DNA from: Schistocephalus solidus
Lineage: Eukaryota > Platyhelminthes > Cestoda > Diphyllobothriidea > Diphyllobothriidae
Direction: 5' to 3'
Assembly: GCA_017591395.1 (NCBI GenBank)
Contig: WEDG01005078.1
Location: forward strand, 1 to 64,000
DNA length: 64,000 nt
The translations under genes and the position numbers were made by a program. Positions 9,245-21,019 of the stretch are shown piece by piece; the first letter of the stretch is position 1, and each line of letters begins with the position of its first letter. The notes beneath the pieces were generated by a model. That model ran no database searches, was not told where the DNA came from, and was given only the letters and a program-made list of their open reading frames with translations.

Positions 9245-11414
9245 TCATCGATATGTGTGGGCCAGGCGCAACCTACCACTGTTTACACAATCTTCATTAT
9301 ATTGACAATAGTTTCTCAGAAAATGAGTATCTAGTTTGAATTTAAATGTGTCAACAGTTTCTGAAAGGACCACCTCGTCAGGGAGTCCGTTCCATGCTCC
9401 AACGACCCTCTGCGAAAAGACGTTCCGACGGACTTCCGTGTGGACAAACTTCCTCTGCAGTTTAAAGGGATGACCCCGCAGATGTTCCGTCGCAGCCAAT
9501 TCGAAAAAGTCAGCAAATTCTAGGGCACAATCGCGGCCTCTGACAATCCGGTAGGTTTGGATGAGGTCACCGCGTAGTTGCCTGTAATTTAGAGGAAACA
9601 AATCAAGTTCAACCAGTCTGGCTTCGTAAGGCAGATGACTTAGATTCTTGACCATCTTCGTAGCCCTCGCCTGCACTCGTTCCAGCTGTAGATAATCCTT
9701 CTTAAACCACGGACGCCAGGCCTGGATGGCATATTCCAAGTGAGATCGAACAAATAACCCGTAGGTTTTTCGGAAGAGTTCCTTATTAATCTGCACAAAT
9801 CCACGTCTGAGCGCAAATAAGACCTGTGTAGCGCGTTTAGCTGCCTTTAAACACTGTGAAGATGGTTTAAAGGAGGAGTTTATTAGAACACCGAGGTCCT
9901 TCTGTTCCTTAACAATTGAAAGGGGCTGCCCATTGAGAATGTATTGGTAGGAATCATCCTTCTCACTGGTCCTTCTGGTTCGCAGTCTTAGGACCACACA
10001 CTTCCCAACGTTAAAATTTAAGAGCCAACGAGCAGACCAGCTGCTAAGACGGTTGAGATCCTCTTGAAGTGCGTGCCTATCGAAATCAGATCTGATGACC
10101 CTCCACAATTTATCATCGTCTGCAAACATGATGGCGCTGCAATCCAGGTCGCCGACACAGTCGTTGATGTACACTAAAAAGAGTAAAGGCCCTAATACCG
10201 AGCCTTGGGGACACCACTTAGAACCGGAGTAGGTGTTGACTTCGAGGTATCGACGCACACAGTTTGCAATCTATCTGTAAGAAAGTCTGCGATCCATGTC
10301 AGCAGCATTCCTCTTATGCCGATTTCAGATAATTTGTAGATGAGACGTTTGTGTGGGACACTGTCAAACGCCTTCTTGAAATCAGTGTATATGACGTCAA
10401 CCCTACCATTTTCATCCAGTGCACGAGTCCACTGCTCTGTGGAGAGTAATAAACTAGAAAGACAGGAGTGATTCTGTCTGAAGCCATGCTGGAGATCTGA
10501 GAGTAATTGGTTTTCCTCAAGGAACTTCATGGTTGCCTTCTTGATTATTGATTCCATTATTTACAGCAAATGGAGGTTAGGCTAACAGGCCGATAATTGT
10601 TGACATTAGATCGAGTACCACTCTTGTATATGGGGTATATATTTGCTGCCTTCCATTCGGATGGCAGTTTCCCTGATTCAAATGACGAATTAAATATATG
10701 CGCTAGTGGTTTGGACAGTTCGCTGGCCAGTTCTTTCAAGAACTTGGCCGGTATATCGTCCGGACCAGATGACTTCGCTTCTTTCAGGTTTCGCAGTTCT
10801 AGTTCCACGAGAGGTTCCTGGAAGATTATATATTCAAGCACGGGACCGGCGTCTATAACAGCACCGTTGACGTGGTCAAGCTGAAGTTCCGGTTCTCTAG
10901 TGAAAACCGAGGCAAAAAACCGACCTAAGTACTCGGCTTTGTCGCAATTTTCAACGACTTCAACACCATTCCCATCCATGAGTACTGCTACTGGGTCCTT
11001 GTTTTTTAGTCGGCTATTGATATAATGGAATAACTTTTTTGGTTTAAATTCAGCCTGTTGAATAATTCTTGATTCATAGTTCTTCCTTGCCTGACGGATA
11101 ATTCTTTTTACAGCGTTTCTTTGATGATGAAATTCTTTGAGATTCTCTGCTGACCCTGTTTGCCTGAATACCTTCCATTTTTTATTCTTCTTCTTTAGCT
11201 GCCTGTTAAGTTCTCTTGTTAACCAGGTGGGGCGACTATTCTTTTTTTGCACCTTCACTGGACAAAAGCGTTCAATCAGGTCGAGTGAGACTGTCTTAAA
11301 TGATCGCCAGTCATCCTCTGGATTCCCTTTAAGCAAACAATCCCATCTCATAGACATCAGTTCTTTCCTCATCGCGTTAAAATCAGCGTTCCATATATTT
11401 CGCTTGCATTCCAT
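9245..11414 (-). pseudogene. CR1-like reverse transcriptase, family I (three frames)
   Basis: Positions 11,414-10,557 encode a basic linker, then SSGPDDIPAKFLKEL and ANIYPIYKSG with NYRPVSLTS (RT motifs 0-1), ending at a stop at about 10,557. Positions 10,557-10,192 continue with LQHGFR..HSCLSSLL and TDFKKAFDSVPHKRL (motif A). A frame change inside the SGVPQGSVLGPLLF motif at about 10,195-10,255 leads to 10,258-9,245. That part has the catalytic FADDDK box, then a LNFNVGKCVVLRLRT segment, the long thumb, and a C-terminal block with [13 protein letters not shown] and [11 protein letters not shown]. All catalytic aspartates are present. Only one stop and one frameshift interrupt the RT, so it was active fairly recently. 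Confidence 0.9.
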
Positions 11415-11487
11415 TCTGGCGCTGAGAATAATGTGAGTAATCCCACATCAGCGTACTATGGTCACTCTTACCAAGGGGTGCAATAGA

Positions 11488-12219
11488 CTACACTTCATCA
11501 ATGCTAGAGAAGTCCTTCGTAAATACAAGGTCCAGGCAATTTGCTCTCTGGTTCTCTCTAAATCTCGTTGGTATTTTAACCTTCTGTACCAGAGGTTGGT
11601 CGAGAGTGAGATCCATTAGCTTGTGGCCGAAGGAAGTTGGTGCACCATCAACTGTCAGATTAACGCAGTCTACTATAGGTGCATTGAAATCGCCAGCAAT
11701 GAGCACCTCCTGGTGAATTGCTACTTCCTTGAGCAAATGAAGGAGGGACTCATCAGCTGCACTTGGAATGTTCGGTGATCTGTAGATCGTCAAGAATTGT
11801 AGGTTCTGTGAACACTCCTTTTTAATCTTTATCCAGAGAAATTCATATTCAGGGAAGATGGAGTGTGCTCGTTCGACTGCCGAGATTCCTGTCCTAACAT
11901 CTACGGCCACTCCTCCTCCCTTTCTATTTTCTCGGTCTTTTCGAAAAAGTTGGTATCCATCAATCGAAACCTCGCTATCCGCGATTTCGGCTTTGAGGCA
12001 CGTTTCCGTAATGGCAACGATATCGGGGGTTCGGTCTGATACTAATGCTTTGAGTTCATCTACTTTCGATTCGGGTGCTGACAGAGCCTGACAGAGTTGA
12101 GATGGACTCGATTTTTGCTCAACGAGGTCACAGTTCTCGCTATTTAGAAATGAAAAAATGTTTCCTTTGTCGAGATATTTCACCAATGGAGCGAAGAAAT
12201 GGGTCCTTCCTATCATCAA
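11488..12219 (-). pseudogene. CR1-like AP endonuclease domain, family I
   Basis: A 243-codon open stretch encodes most of an AP-type endonuclease: LKALVSDRTPDIVAITET (catalytic glutamate), DGYQLFRKDR with KGGGVAV, LQFLTIYRSPN, then IAGDFNAP (catalytic aspartate and asparagine) and CLDLVF near the end. The SDH motif would follow at about 11,470-11,440, where the sequence still reads SDH-like but after a frame break. The N-terminal metal-binding asparagine (N-A-R-S type) is not clear, so the 5' end is probably truncated. In the element this enzyme nicks the insertion site. Confidence 0.85.
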
Positions 12220-12759
12220 TTTCTCAACCTTATATCCATAATGTTGGTCGTATTTCTACTAGCGTCAATGCACCGGTTAATTCCTCTCCTCAGATGTCCA
12301 GTTCGTTTAGCCTCTCCACTCAACCTTCTACTTTGTTTCCCCTTGGCCGAATACTGCAATTTCTGGTGCTTTCAGCCTACCTGTAATGTCTGAAACCCCG
12401 TCTAAAGCATTTTATCATCTAACCCGTCTAAAGCACTTAGACTGCCAGCTTCCCCTCTTAAACGCAGTTCTCCAGGCCTCCGGAAATTTTCCGAGCCACA
12501 TCGCATAAATACCGTTCTTTAATTACAAAATCCGCAATCATCTGAATTTAAAGACAAATTATTTAACCCTCCACAAGCAAACTCGTCCCATAACCCCACG
12601 GGTCATCTTTTACCCTCAATTATATCACCTAAGGCAAGTTTTTTTCGAAGGACGTAAATCTAACCCAGACCGAAAAGCAAGATAGTGCAGGTCTCAGTAA
12701 TTGCATACTGCCTTCTCCAAAACTAAGCAAGCCTCTCAACCAGGTAAATAACCCTAACC

Positions 12760-13545
12760 ATGTTAACCGATATACAAAACCCGACATTCCAGCACTTAAT
12801 TCTTATAGCTGCATGCCCTCTCCCGCCAGCCTTTATTTTCTATCTAACATCCCGTCATTCCGTTTTAACTACTAACAGGCATATCCCGGTCTTAACCCTT
12901 ATGGTGGTTCGCTACCGTAAAGTTTTATTCCTTAACCTTTTATGTATCCCTCTCACCCTTTTTTTAATGACGTACCTTATACCAATCGTTCTGGCGCAGT
13001 TGGCAATTACCCTCCAAGCCAAAACTACTTCCAACTTAATTACCCACCTCCAAATGTTTTTTATAAATAACGATAAACCTAGTTTGGATACTCGAACTAC
13101 CCTTGATGTCATATTACTTAATGCTAGATCTGTTATAAATAAGATGGCCCAACTGAGAGCCATTGCTTTCGAGTTAATGCCTGATGATTTATGTGCAACT
13201 GAATCTTGGACCCATCCCTTAATTTCCGACTTTTTGATTGTCATAGACCAGTATGATCTCTACCGTCAAGACCGCAATAGTAAGCGTAGTGGTGGTTGTC
13301 GTCTCTATATTCAAACTTCATTTAAGCACTTCCCGTTTGATCTAGACGTCACGTCATTCTCTGGTAATTACTGCTCCGCATCCATTATCCAGTCGCCCTG
13401 GCAAAGGCTATTCTCGGATGTATTTACAACTCGCCTAATTAATCCTCTGATGATGATGAAAAACGTTGTGAAATTTTTAAATTGGTTTCGTAGTCCAATT
13501 TTAAAATTAAAATTATCGCTGGGGATTTTATTTTTACTGAAATAA
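12760..13545 (+). pseudogene. CR1-like endonuclease N-terminal half, family II
   Basis: The frame has about 110 residues of hydrophobic, low-information sequence. From about residue 115 it then shows LDVILLNARSVINKMAQL (metal-site asparagine in LNARS), DDLCATESWTHP (catalytic glutamate, T-E-S-W), and DQYDLYRQDR..KRSGG, which is the usual GY.L.R.DR..RGGG block. Downstream of 13,545 the GDFN motif appears in a shifted form (GDFIFTEINWI at about 13,520). The fold is that of AP endonucleases; the copy is interrupted. The first 110 residues have no recognised domain and may be ORF1 remnant or upstream sequence. Confidence 0.75.
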
Positions 13546-14313
13546 ACTGGATTTCAAACTTTTGTCCACCCAGATTTCAGCCTATCCTAGATACAATTAA
13601 TTTTTCTAATTGGTCCCAGCTTGTCCGTTCTTCAACGAGAGACAAGTATATTTAAGACCTGATTTTCACTAACGATATTGCTCCCCTCTTCGTTGTTTTT
13701 AAGCAGGGCCTCTTCTAAAGTGAACATATATTAATTCACTGTTGCTTACCAATTGTCTCATTGAAAAAGGCTAGCGCCGTTCGTACCTATCAGGCTTTTG
13801 ACCTCGCAGATATGAGCTTAATTAACAACTTTTTGGACTCATTGGACTGGCAGCATCTCTCCTCCATGAACGATGCAGCAAGTCTTTCTGTCTTCATGTC
13901 AGTCGTTTCAAATAACATCCTGGAATTTGCGCCAACCAAAATTGTCAAGCCCTAAACTTCGGAATCCACGTCCCTCACTTTTTTTGCAAAGTCTAATGAA
14001 ATCGAAGAATCAATTAAAATATCAATAAACAAGTTCCTTAGATGAACATCTAAGGATTGCAGAGATTTGTGAATTAGCCTCTAAGATGCTTCTTCCACGT
14101 GACAGACAGAGAAATCTTGCGCACTCAGCGAGCCAAACTCTACAAAATCTGTTGCTCAACTGTTCCACCGTCGATCCTGCTCTAAACGAGGTAATGAAAT
14201 ACCTCCATTACTAAATAAAGATAAACCTTCGTTCTCGAAGACTCTGGAACGGCAGAATTGTTTAGTGCATTCTTTGCAAATCATCTTACGATGGAATCTG
14301 AACCGGTTAAAAG

Positions 14314-15835
14314 GTGTTTCAAGCATCCTCATTCAATGTTATCAGCACCATTGATTTCTCCATAGAACTAATTCGTAAGCAAATAATGTGTCTGGAAAAC
14401 TCGCACACTTCGGGGACTGACGGTATTCCAAACTCAATTATTATGAGAGTGCCAAGCTTCCCCGATCACTTAGTTTATCTCAGTTTATCTTTCAAACGGA
14501 TTCTTTCCTGATTCATGGAAGAAATCTTTTATTCTTCATGTCTTAAAGTCGTGATCTCGTTCGGACGTAAATAATTATCGTGGCGTTCACAAAACCCCAG
14601 TTTATCTTTTAGACGGATTCTTTCCTGACTCATGGAAGACATCTATTTTTCTTCCTGCGTTCATGTTGGGATCTTGTTCGGACGTCAATAATTATAACGG
14701 CGTTCACAAAACCCTTGCTCTAGCAAAAATTCTTGAAAAAAATTATTTTTGATTAAATTCTCGACTTTTGCTTAGAAACTAAGCTCTTAAGCGATTCGCA
14801 ATATGGTTTTCTCACTGGGAGACTATGCGAAGTGTGTCACTTAGCTTTTCTTAAATTCTTCACTTCCCTTCGTATTGAGAAACAGTCAGTGGTTGTGATC
14901 TTCTTTGACCTGAGCAAAGCCTTTGACAAGGTACCACATAGACGTCTTCTGGTGAAACTGGAAGCCCTCGGCATCCGGTCTACTCTCCTTCACTTCATTG
15001 ATTCCTACTTGTCTAACCGCAGCCAGAAGGTCTTAGTAGTTAAAAGCTACTCGACGCCTCAGCCGATCACGAGTGGCGTTTTTCAAGGCACGGTTTCTAG
15101 GTCCCCTTCTCTTTATTCTGTTCATAAACGAACTTTCAACTTAACTCACAACTTCACAAAATTTCGTTTGCACTTACGATCTCAAGTGCATTTATTCATT
15201 TTATAAAGACATTGTCAATAGTTGCATTGATAAAATCCACACTGATCTTCTTATGCTCTCACGTTGGAGCTTTAGTTGGCAGATGGAATTTTCTCCATCC
15301 AAGAGTAGTTTCATCTGTTTTGGCCCCGTCAAGCTTCCTGGACCCCCTAGTATTTCAAAAAAAGTACACTTTAAGAACGATCAACCATAAGAGACTGAGG
15401 TTCAAGTTACACGAATAAGCTAGCATTATCGCCTCATGCAGATCGAATTTCTGCAAAAGCAGCACAGATATGTGGTTTTATATCAAATAATTTATTCCTT
15501 CCGGAAATAAAGTTAAACCTGTACCGCATGTTTGTTCTTCCCAAACTTAGAATAATGATATTCCCTCTTTGGACTGATGAACGCCTTTGACCGCAGTAAG
15601 ATTGAAAAATTTCAGAGTTCTTACTCGAAGAATATTTTCTCTTCCTGGATCCAGTATCTCTTATACGGATAGGCGCCAGTTAGCAAACATTAAATATCTT
15701 TGGGTTAGAAGACTCGAAGCCGGTCTCTGCTTCCTGTTTCGCGTTAAATCTAGCCCAAATCTCCCGCGAATTAACGCTCTCCCTCCAGTAGATCGACCCT
15801 ATGCCACTCGTAATTCCTCCATGATCATTTCATAA
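14314..15835 (+). pseudogene. CR1-like reverse transcriptase, family II
   Basis: Pieces in order: SGTDGIPNSIIMRV (motif 0) at about 14,410-14,460; a duplicated motif-1 area; FFDLSKAFDKVPHRRLLVKL (motif A) at about 14,900-14,960; SGVFQGTV, the motif-B counterpart, at about 15,075-15,100. The expected LGPLLF and ADD boxes are lost in a frame change at about 15,095-15,200. The C-terminal block at 15,587-15,835 includes RVLTRRIF, SYTDRRQLANIKYLW and LPRINALPPVDRPYATRNSS. The same C-terminal block recurs at 26,182-26,469. Non-functional. Confidence 0.8.
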
Positions 15836-16532
15836 ACCCTTTTAGCTCCACAACTTACCGTTCTCAGTTTTTTGCCTCCAAATATGCTTTCATCTGGAAA
15901 ATCTTCCACTGCAAATTAGGTTGTCGTCTACATTAGCTATTTTATCGCAAAATATATCGCAAACATTTAACGTCGCTATATATATAAAGTCCTTTTTGTC
16001 TTTTTCCTTCCCAAACTTGCAACATTTGGATTTTGAAAAAGGGTCCTCCTGGTACTTGAGGCGGTTCCCTTAATATTATATTGGTTTCTTATTATATTTA
16101 CATCATCCTCTGCAGAGTCAATCTTTGTATTCACTTTTTCGTCCACCTTTTAAACTAGCATCGCCAACTCTTGACAAACTTGATACTTTCCCCCAATTTC
16201 GCAACCCTGACGATCGTCTCCGCGATCTGTTGATGATCGTGGCGGGTTCTGATATATTTGCCCTCTTGTTGGGGGACTATGCAGTCAGCAAGGTCCTATT
16301 TTGATGATGATCTCGTGACCTCTTCTGTCCCCCCTTCGTTTCGACCCGGTTGACCATGATGATTTCCTCTTCTCTGACCTTCTTTGGTGGCTATAAAAAG
16401 TAGCTCTGACTGCTATATTATCTCTCACCCGACAAGGAGCGTTCCTTACCCTCATACGTTGTCAGCAACATCACAATACTGTCCAATTGCATCGTACCAA
16501 TCCCATCAACTCTAGCGTTTATTTTTCAGAGA

Positions 16533-16613
16533 GTCAGTTTTTTCTCCTATTTTTTAAATTGGCAGCTTGCCGACCTCCACTCCCAATTTAACCGTAGGAG
16601 CTTTTTTACTGCT
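16533..16613 (+). other. 3' UTR hairpin with T-rich internal loop (copy N6)
   Basis: CAGT and ACTG form the outer pairing. T runs of six flank an inner stem CTCCTAT/GTAGGAG (seven pairs, one G-T). Compared with family III, the sixth inner pair has changed from G-C to A-T with both sides changing. Confidence 0.65.
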
Positions 16614-16844
16614 TATTTCCTAGTTCACCGTATATTCCAAAAATTGTTGACTATTGTTTTAAAAATGGCCAATTGTTCTGAATTGGATATGCCTTCCATA
16701 CAACTCACTTCTGCTGTTCATATAGATGCTCACACAGTGCAGCATTTATCCACTTTGTATTTATTTATACCGCGATGCTAATTTTGTAATAATGGGGCCC
16801 TCTGGGCCTTGCATGTACAATTTGTTTATTTATTTATTGAAGGA

Positions 16845-18700
16845 CACCGCATACGATAGGGATCTTAGCTGGAAATAAGGACCCCACTAAGACCTTTTGT
16901 TTAAGATTAGTGAGGTATGACGTAATAAAATCGTTAAGAGGACTGCGAAGTCCTAAAGCTTCAAACTCAACTATAAGTCTCCTATGAGGTACTTAATCGA
17001 AGGCCTTGCTAAGAGCAAAATAGATTACGATCACAGAAAGAGGATCCTTACGAAGAGATGTTTATATATTTAGAAAAGACCTGTGACACGTTTCACAAGA
17101 GTGGTCGGGTAGGAAGCCATGTTGGGAAGCGCTCAGAAGTTGTTTGGTTACGTAAAATATGTAATTTATAGAACAATTAGTTTCTCAAAGAGCTTAACAG
17201 TAGAAGGTGTTTTATGAACCTTGCAATAATTGTGAAAATCCAAGCGCAAGCCAGATTTATATATTGGAATAATAATAGAGGTTTTCCAATAATCAGGAAA
17301 GAAACAATTCTCGAGAAAAACTGAGAACACTTTGCTTAGCAAAGGAGGAAGATCACTTATCTGTTTAATAAGGAAATTCGGGATTTTGTCGGTTCTAACT
17401 GAGTGTGGTTGATTAATTTAGCTTATCTGTTTCTGAATATTTGTAGGGATAAAAGCAATGGTAGTGAGCAACTCATGAAATGGCATGGGAATCGAAGGGA
17501 TGGGATTGGTTTCAAGGGTAAAATGTGTGTCAAATAAGGAATTTAACTATTCTGCTTGTCCAAATCCTCTTTCATTTAATTATTATTGCAATCAGATAAG
17601 GGTAGAATGAATTTGTGGGATAAAGTGGAAGAACGGAGGCGGAACACTTGAGCCACAGATCTGAAATTATTATCATTGCTAATTGCTAACGCCTCCGTAT
17701 GCCTTTCTCGCGCGCTCCTCGTTTTGAAGCTAATTCAAATATTTGTGTGATCATTAAGTGAACCGATAACGAACTTACGAATGGATCCTTAAGCTGCGTT
17801 CGTAATTTTCTAAGTCGTTTTTGAAGAAAGTGTGGACCTTGGAAGAAGCAGCAATTGATAAAAAGGTCTTTTGTGGAATAAAATTGAAGAGGCCTTCTGT
17901 TAAGCCTTGTATCGTGGAAAAACTTGCTTCATTATTTAAAAAGCTTGGCCAATCCTGAGTGCTTGTAAAATTATTTAATAATTCTGTGTTAACATGAGAA
18001 AAGTTGAATTAGTTACGTTTTATTTCTGGCTTTACAGAGGACGAGACTGGAAAATAACAATGAATTAATGTTTGATCACTTTTAAAAAAGTTTTTGATGG
18101 AAATTCATAAGCAAAGGCTGGACGCAATTAGCGAAATTAAATCTTAAATACTATATTTTATAGTCACTGAGATGACTAATTGAGACATGTTTGAAAAGTT
18201 AATCGTGTTCACTTAGTTCTCAGTGTTAATTGGATAAGTAGTTGCATGTCAGTCAATTTCTGGTAAATTAAAATCTCCTTCGATTATTTTGACATCAAGC
18301 TGAGCTTCTGCAACTTTTTCAAAGAGTTCACAGAGCTGGCTTTCATAACAAGGAGGATTAAAGACACAGCCAATCATGGATTTTTCTTGTGTGAGAGCCT
18401 GACTGAAATGAAAAAGTGCTTCCGGAAAACGAGGAAATGACAAAATCGTAGGGGAATGTACAAGAGACGATCTAATGTAAAAAAGCAACCACCACCACGT
18501 TATCCGTTGCGGTGTTCTATAAACTATACTCATCTGAAGCGAGCGTTGAGTCTGATATAAGAGCTTGAGCCCAATCTTCTGTGATGCACAAAACACCTGG
18601 AGCAAACTCAAAAGCTACCGATCTTAGCTCAGCTATTTTTTTCACAACTGAGCGTATTTTTGGAACGTTGCATACGCTCATTAATATTTATTAAAAGGGA
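16845..18700 (-). mobile_element. CR1-like LINE family II, 5' portion (EN and RT start)
   Basis: On the - strand 18,611-18,249 encodes part of the endonuclease, ending EGDFNLPEID (the GDFN catalytic motif). About 17,050-16,980 encodes a motif A of the VIVIYFALSKAFD type with VPHRRL, matching the family II copies at 14,900 and 22,600. The copy stops at about 16,845, before the catalytic ADD box and directly against the (ATTT)n tail of the preceding + strand copy. Between the two coding parts the sequence is linker with many stops. The two family II elements therefore meet tail against interrupted body. Confidence 0.7.
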
Positions 18701-18779
18701 AGACTTGGCGTTGGGGATGTAAACTGCACTAAACTTCATGAGCTCATGCACACAACATGCTAATTATCTATGTTATCTC

Positions 18780-20060
18780 CAACGCCATACGTGTGAGGAG
18801 TGGAGTTATTCGGGGAAGTGTGCTTGGCCTGTTCTTATTTTGTATATTTGTCCATGATGTACAAGGTTAATTTTAGAATGGTAGGCTTTTAAGGTATGCC
18901 GACTATTTAGAATTTACTTATCGATACAAGCCGTCAAAATGCAACCCCGTGCTTAAACTCCTAAAAGTGATATTTTTGCTTTTGTCCAGTGGTGCTGCAC
19001 ATGGTGCCTTTCCCTTTCTTGGCAATAATGGTCCATTATGGTTGTTGGCGAGGACCATCAACCTCAGGTAATCAAAGATGACCATGACTTAAATTTGCCT
19101 GAAGTTCTTTAGGGTCTAGGCATATTATATTTCAAGAGTCTTAATCTTTCAGAGCATTACGCCTGATTGTTTCCAATGCACGCAGAACTACCGGGTTTAT
19201 CCTCCAAAATTTTAAAACTAGCGATATTAGACTGCATCTTTATAAAATGTACACTATGCCTGGTCTGGAATACGGCTCGTTTCTATTTGGCCTTCTGCGC
19301 GCTCGTGAACGGAAGAAACTAGAATTGGTCCAGCATTTCTTTAGTTAAAAGGTTTTTCCATCAGATCACCGTAATCTAATGTATCAAGAACGCTGTGAGC
19401 TTAAAGAATTGATCCCTTATGGTTTTTCCGCTTGCAGAAGGGACTATTTTTACTTTTTAAACTTTTAAACAGTCGTATATTTAATCCCCTTACCACTGTG
19501 AGGCAACTTGACCACTCTCGGCGCAACAGTCATAGCAATGTCTTTTTATTTGTTCCATTAGCTCGCACAGCTATGTATCGCCAGTTTTTTTCGGTAAGCG
19601 CCATAGCCATATGGAATAAACTACCACAGAATATAAAAATCCTGTGAAGTCATCCTTTGTTTAAGAGAAATGTTGCTATTTTTTGCATTCAGAACAGCTT
19701 TCATGAATTTTGGGTGCCGACACGGTCGAATCTGTCGTCTGGCTCGAAGGAACGCGCAGCATTTGAGCCCGACTCCAGTTCTTACCTCAAGGACGATGAC
19801 GCCGTCTCTGCAGCCTACAACCGTTGACTTCATCGGCAGACCGTGAGCAACCGTCCACGGATGCACTCTTGCTGGAGCTGAATCCCGGTTCCTTAAAAAT
19901 ATGGAGAGAGTGTTAAGACACTGCACTTGTGCTAGCCCTTTCCCGCTATCATCCCACGAGTAGCAGTTTTTCTCCTGAGTAACATAAACTTAGGAAAAAA
20001 CACTAATAAATATTTGCATCCATGAGGTTTTTCACTTATCTACTGATCCGTTCTGTATAT
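18780..20060 (+). mobile_element. CR1-like LINE family III, 5'-truncated copy
   Basis: Starts within RT motif B (GVIRGSVLGLFLFCIFVHDVQG at about 18,795-18,865), followed by a YAD-type box (RYADYLEFTYRY at about 18,892-18,927), where the second catalytic aspartate is lost. The thumb region comes next. The family III C-terminal block is at 19,440-19,647 (FNPLTTVRQLDHSRR, NVFLFVPLAR, FFSVSAIAIWNKLP). The 3' UTR and a decayed T-loop hairpin (19,961-20,037) complete the 3' end. Copies at 757-1,047 and 5,980-6,282 share the C-terminal block. Confidence 0.75.
19961..20037 (+). other. 3' UTR hairpin with T-rich internal loop, decayed (copy N4)
   Basis: GCAGTTTTTCTCCTGAG is intact on the 5' side. The 3' side has lost a base or two (ATGAGGTTTTTCACT), so the inner stem is weak. 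Recognised only by comparison with the other copies. Confidence 0.4.
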
Positions 20061-20061
20061 T

Positions 20062-20900
20062 TCGTCTGATATGTCTTGTAATCCGGCCTTCAATACAATT
20101 TTTTTATTATTATTATTAATAAATGAGCAGTGTTTATTCAAGATAATGGATGAAATCAAACTTGCCGTGGACCATTTAAAACCTGGCTTTATAACCCTAA
20201 CTGAAACATGGTTAAATCAGCCAATTGGAGTGGCAGACATCAGGCTGGATGGATTTTAGATTATCCCCATGAGTTGAAATGGACGTAAGTGCGAGGGAAT
20301 CGCAATGATTAAACGAGATGGTATTGAATACGTCTCGAATAGGGTCCTCACCAAATTGGAACACGTTTTGCGAAATTCATAGTTAAACATTGAATGTCCA
20401 AACCAACTAGCACTCCATATTGCCATGGTATAGAGAGCCCCAGGACAGCGGATGGACAAGGATGAAGCACGCATCACAGAGGTAAAGCAAATCTGTCGTA
20501 GCAAACATTTATTAATACTTGGAGATTTAAACTCTCCAGACATAGATTGGGAATCTATGAATTGCTTGCGATTGGAAATCTCATTTGAGCAGGAATTACT
20601 TCAGTTCGTTACTTGCGAGTTCCTAACCCAACACGTCACAGTGGTCATGCGTACCCAAAATGGGCAGCATTCAAGCTTTTTGGATCTCATCTTTAGTATA
20701 GATGACACATATACCCTTGAATTAATTTCTCACACCCCCCTTGGTCGAAGTTCTCTTTGCATTCTTGCTTGGGAGTAAATTCATTTTTCTGTACCCAGAC
20801 TACGAACAGTTTTGGAAGGAAATGTATGGAAACGGGATATAAGAATTTAAGAATTTATATTTGGTTAGCATTGGCAAGGCACTGTCTAAGCAAACATTTG
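20062..20900 (+). mobile_element. CR1-like LINE family IV, endonuclease fragment
   Basis: Encodes FITLTETWLN (catalytic glutamate) at about 20,190-20,220 and LLILGDLNSPDIDWE, where the usual GDFN reads GDLN, at about 20,510-20,555. SSFLDLIFS follows at about 20,672-20,700. GRSSLCILAWE then stands in place of the GxSDH motif. The end matches 26,875-26,948 plus 27,918-28,070, so this is a separate family from I-III. Frame breaks occur at about 20,260 and 20,440. After 20,780 it fades into linker sequence with stops. Confidence 0.75.
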
Positions 20901-21019
20901 TAATGAAATAAAGTTATGAAAGTCTGTGCAGATAAAATGCAGAAATACTTAATAATGTAGACAAAACATGTCCTACTAGGTCAACAGTTACCGATGTTTT
21001 GAAATTAATGGTGAACTAG

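Larger units (their letters stand above)
9100..12220 (-). mobile_element. CR1-like LINE family I, nearly complete EN-RT with few breaks
   Basis: Right to left: endonuclease (12,219-11,488), EN-RT linker and RT start (11,414-10,557), RT core (10,557-10,192), RT end and C-terminal domain (10,258-9,245), short 3' UTR and a tail of AAAGTGACTT repeats at 9,105-9,145. Only about three breaks separate four long frames, so this is the youngest-looking LINE in the window. Two shorter family I copies share the tail (23,219-24,117 and 26,949-27,917). No ORF1 is visible upstream; family II DNA begins immediately at about 12,225, so the copy is probably 5' truncated. Confidence 0.85.
12225..16835 (+). mobile_element. 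CR1-like LINE family II, long decayed copy
   Basis: Left to right: upstream region of unknown content (12,225-12,750), a frame leading into endonuclease (12,760-13,545), EN-RT linker (13,761-14,300), RT motifs (14,314-15,206), C-terminal RT (15,587-15,835), and a long 3' UTR with the hairpin at 16,533-16,613 and an (ATTT)n tail at about 16,815-16,835. Frames are broken many times. A short internal duplication occurs at 14,470-14,710, where the TTTATCTTT.A.ACGGATTCTTTCCTGA block appears twice. Family II copies also occur at 4,150, 16,845, 21,020 and 24,118. Confidence 0.8.
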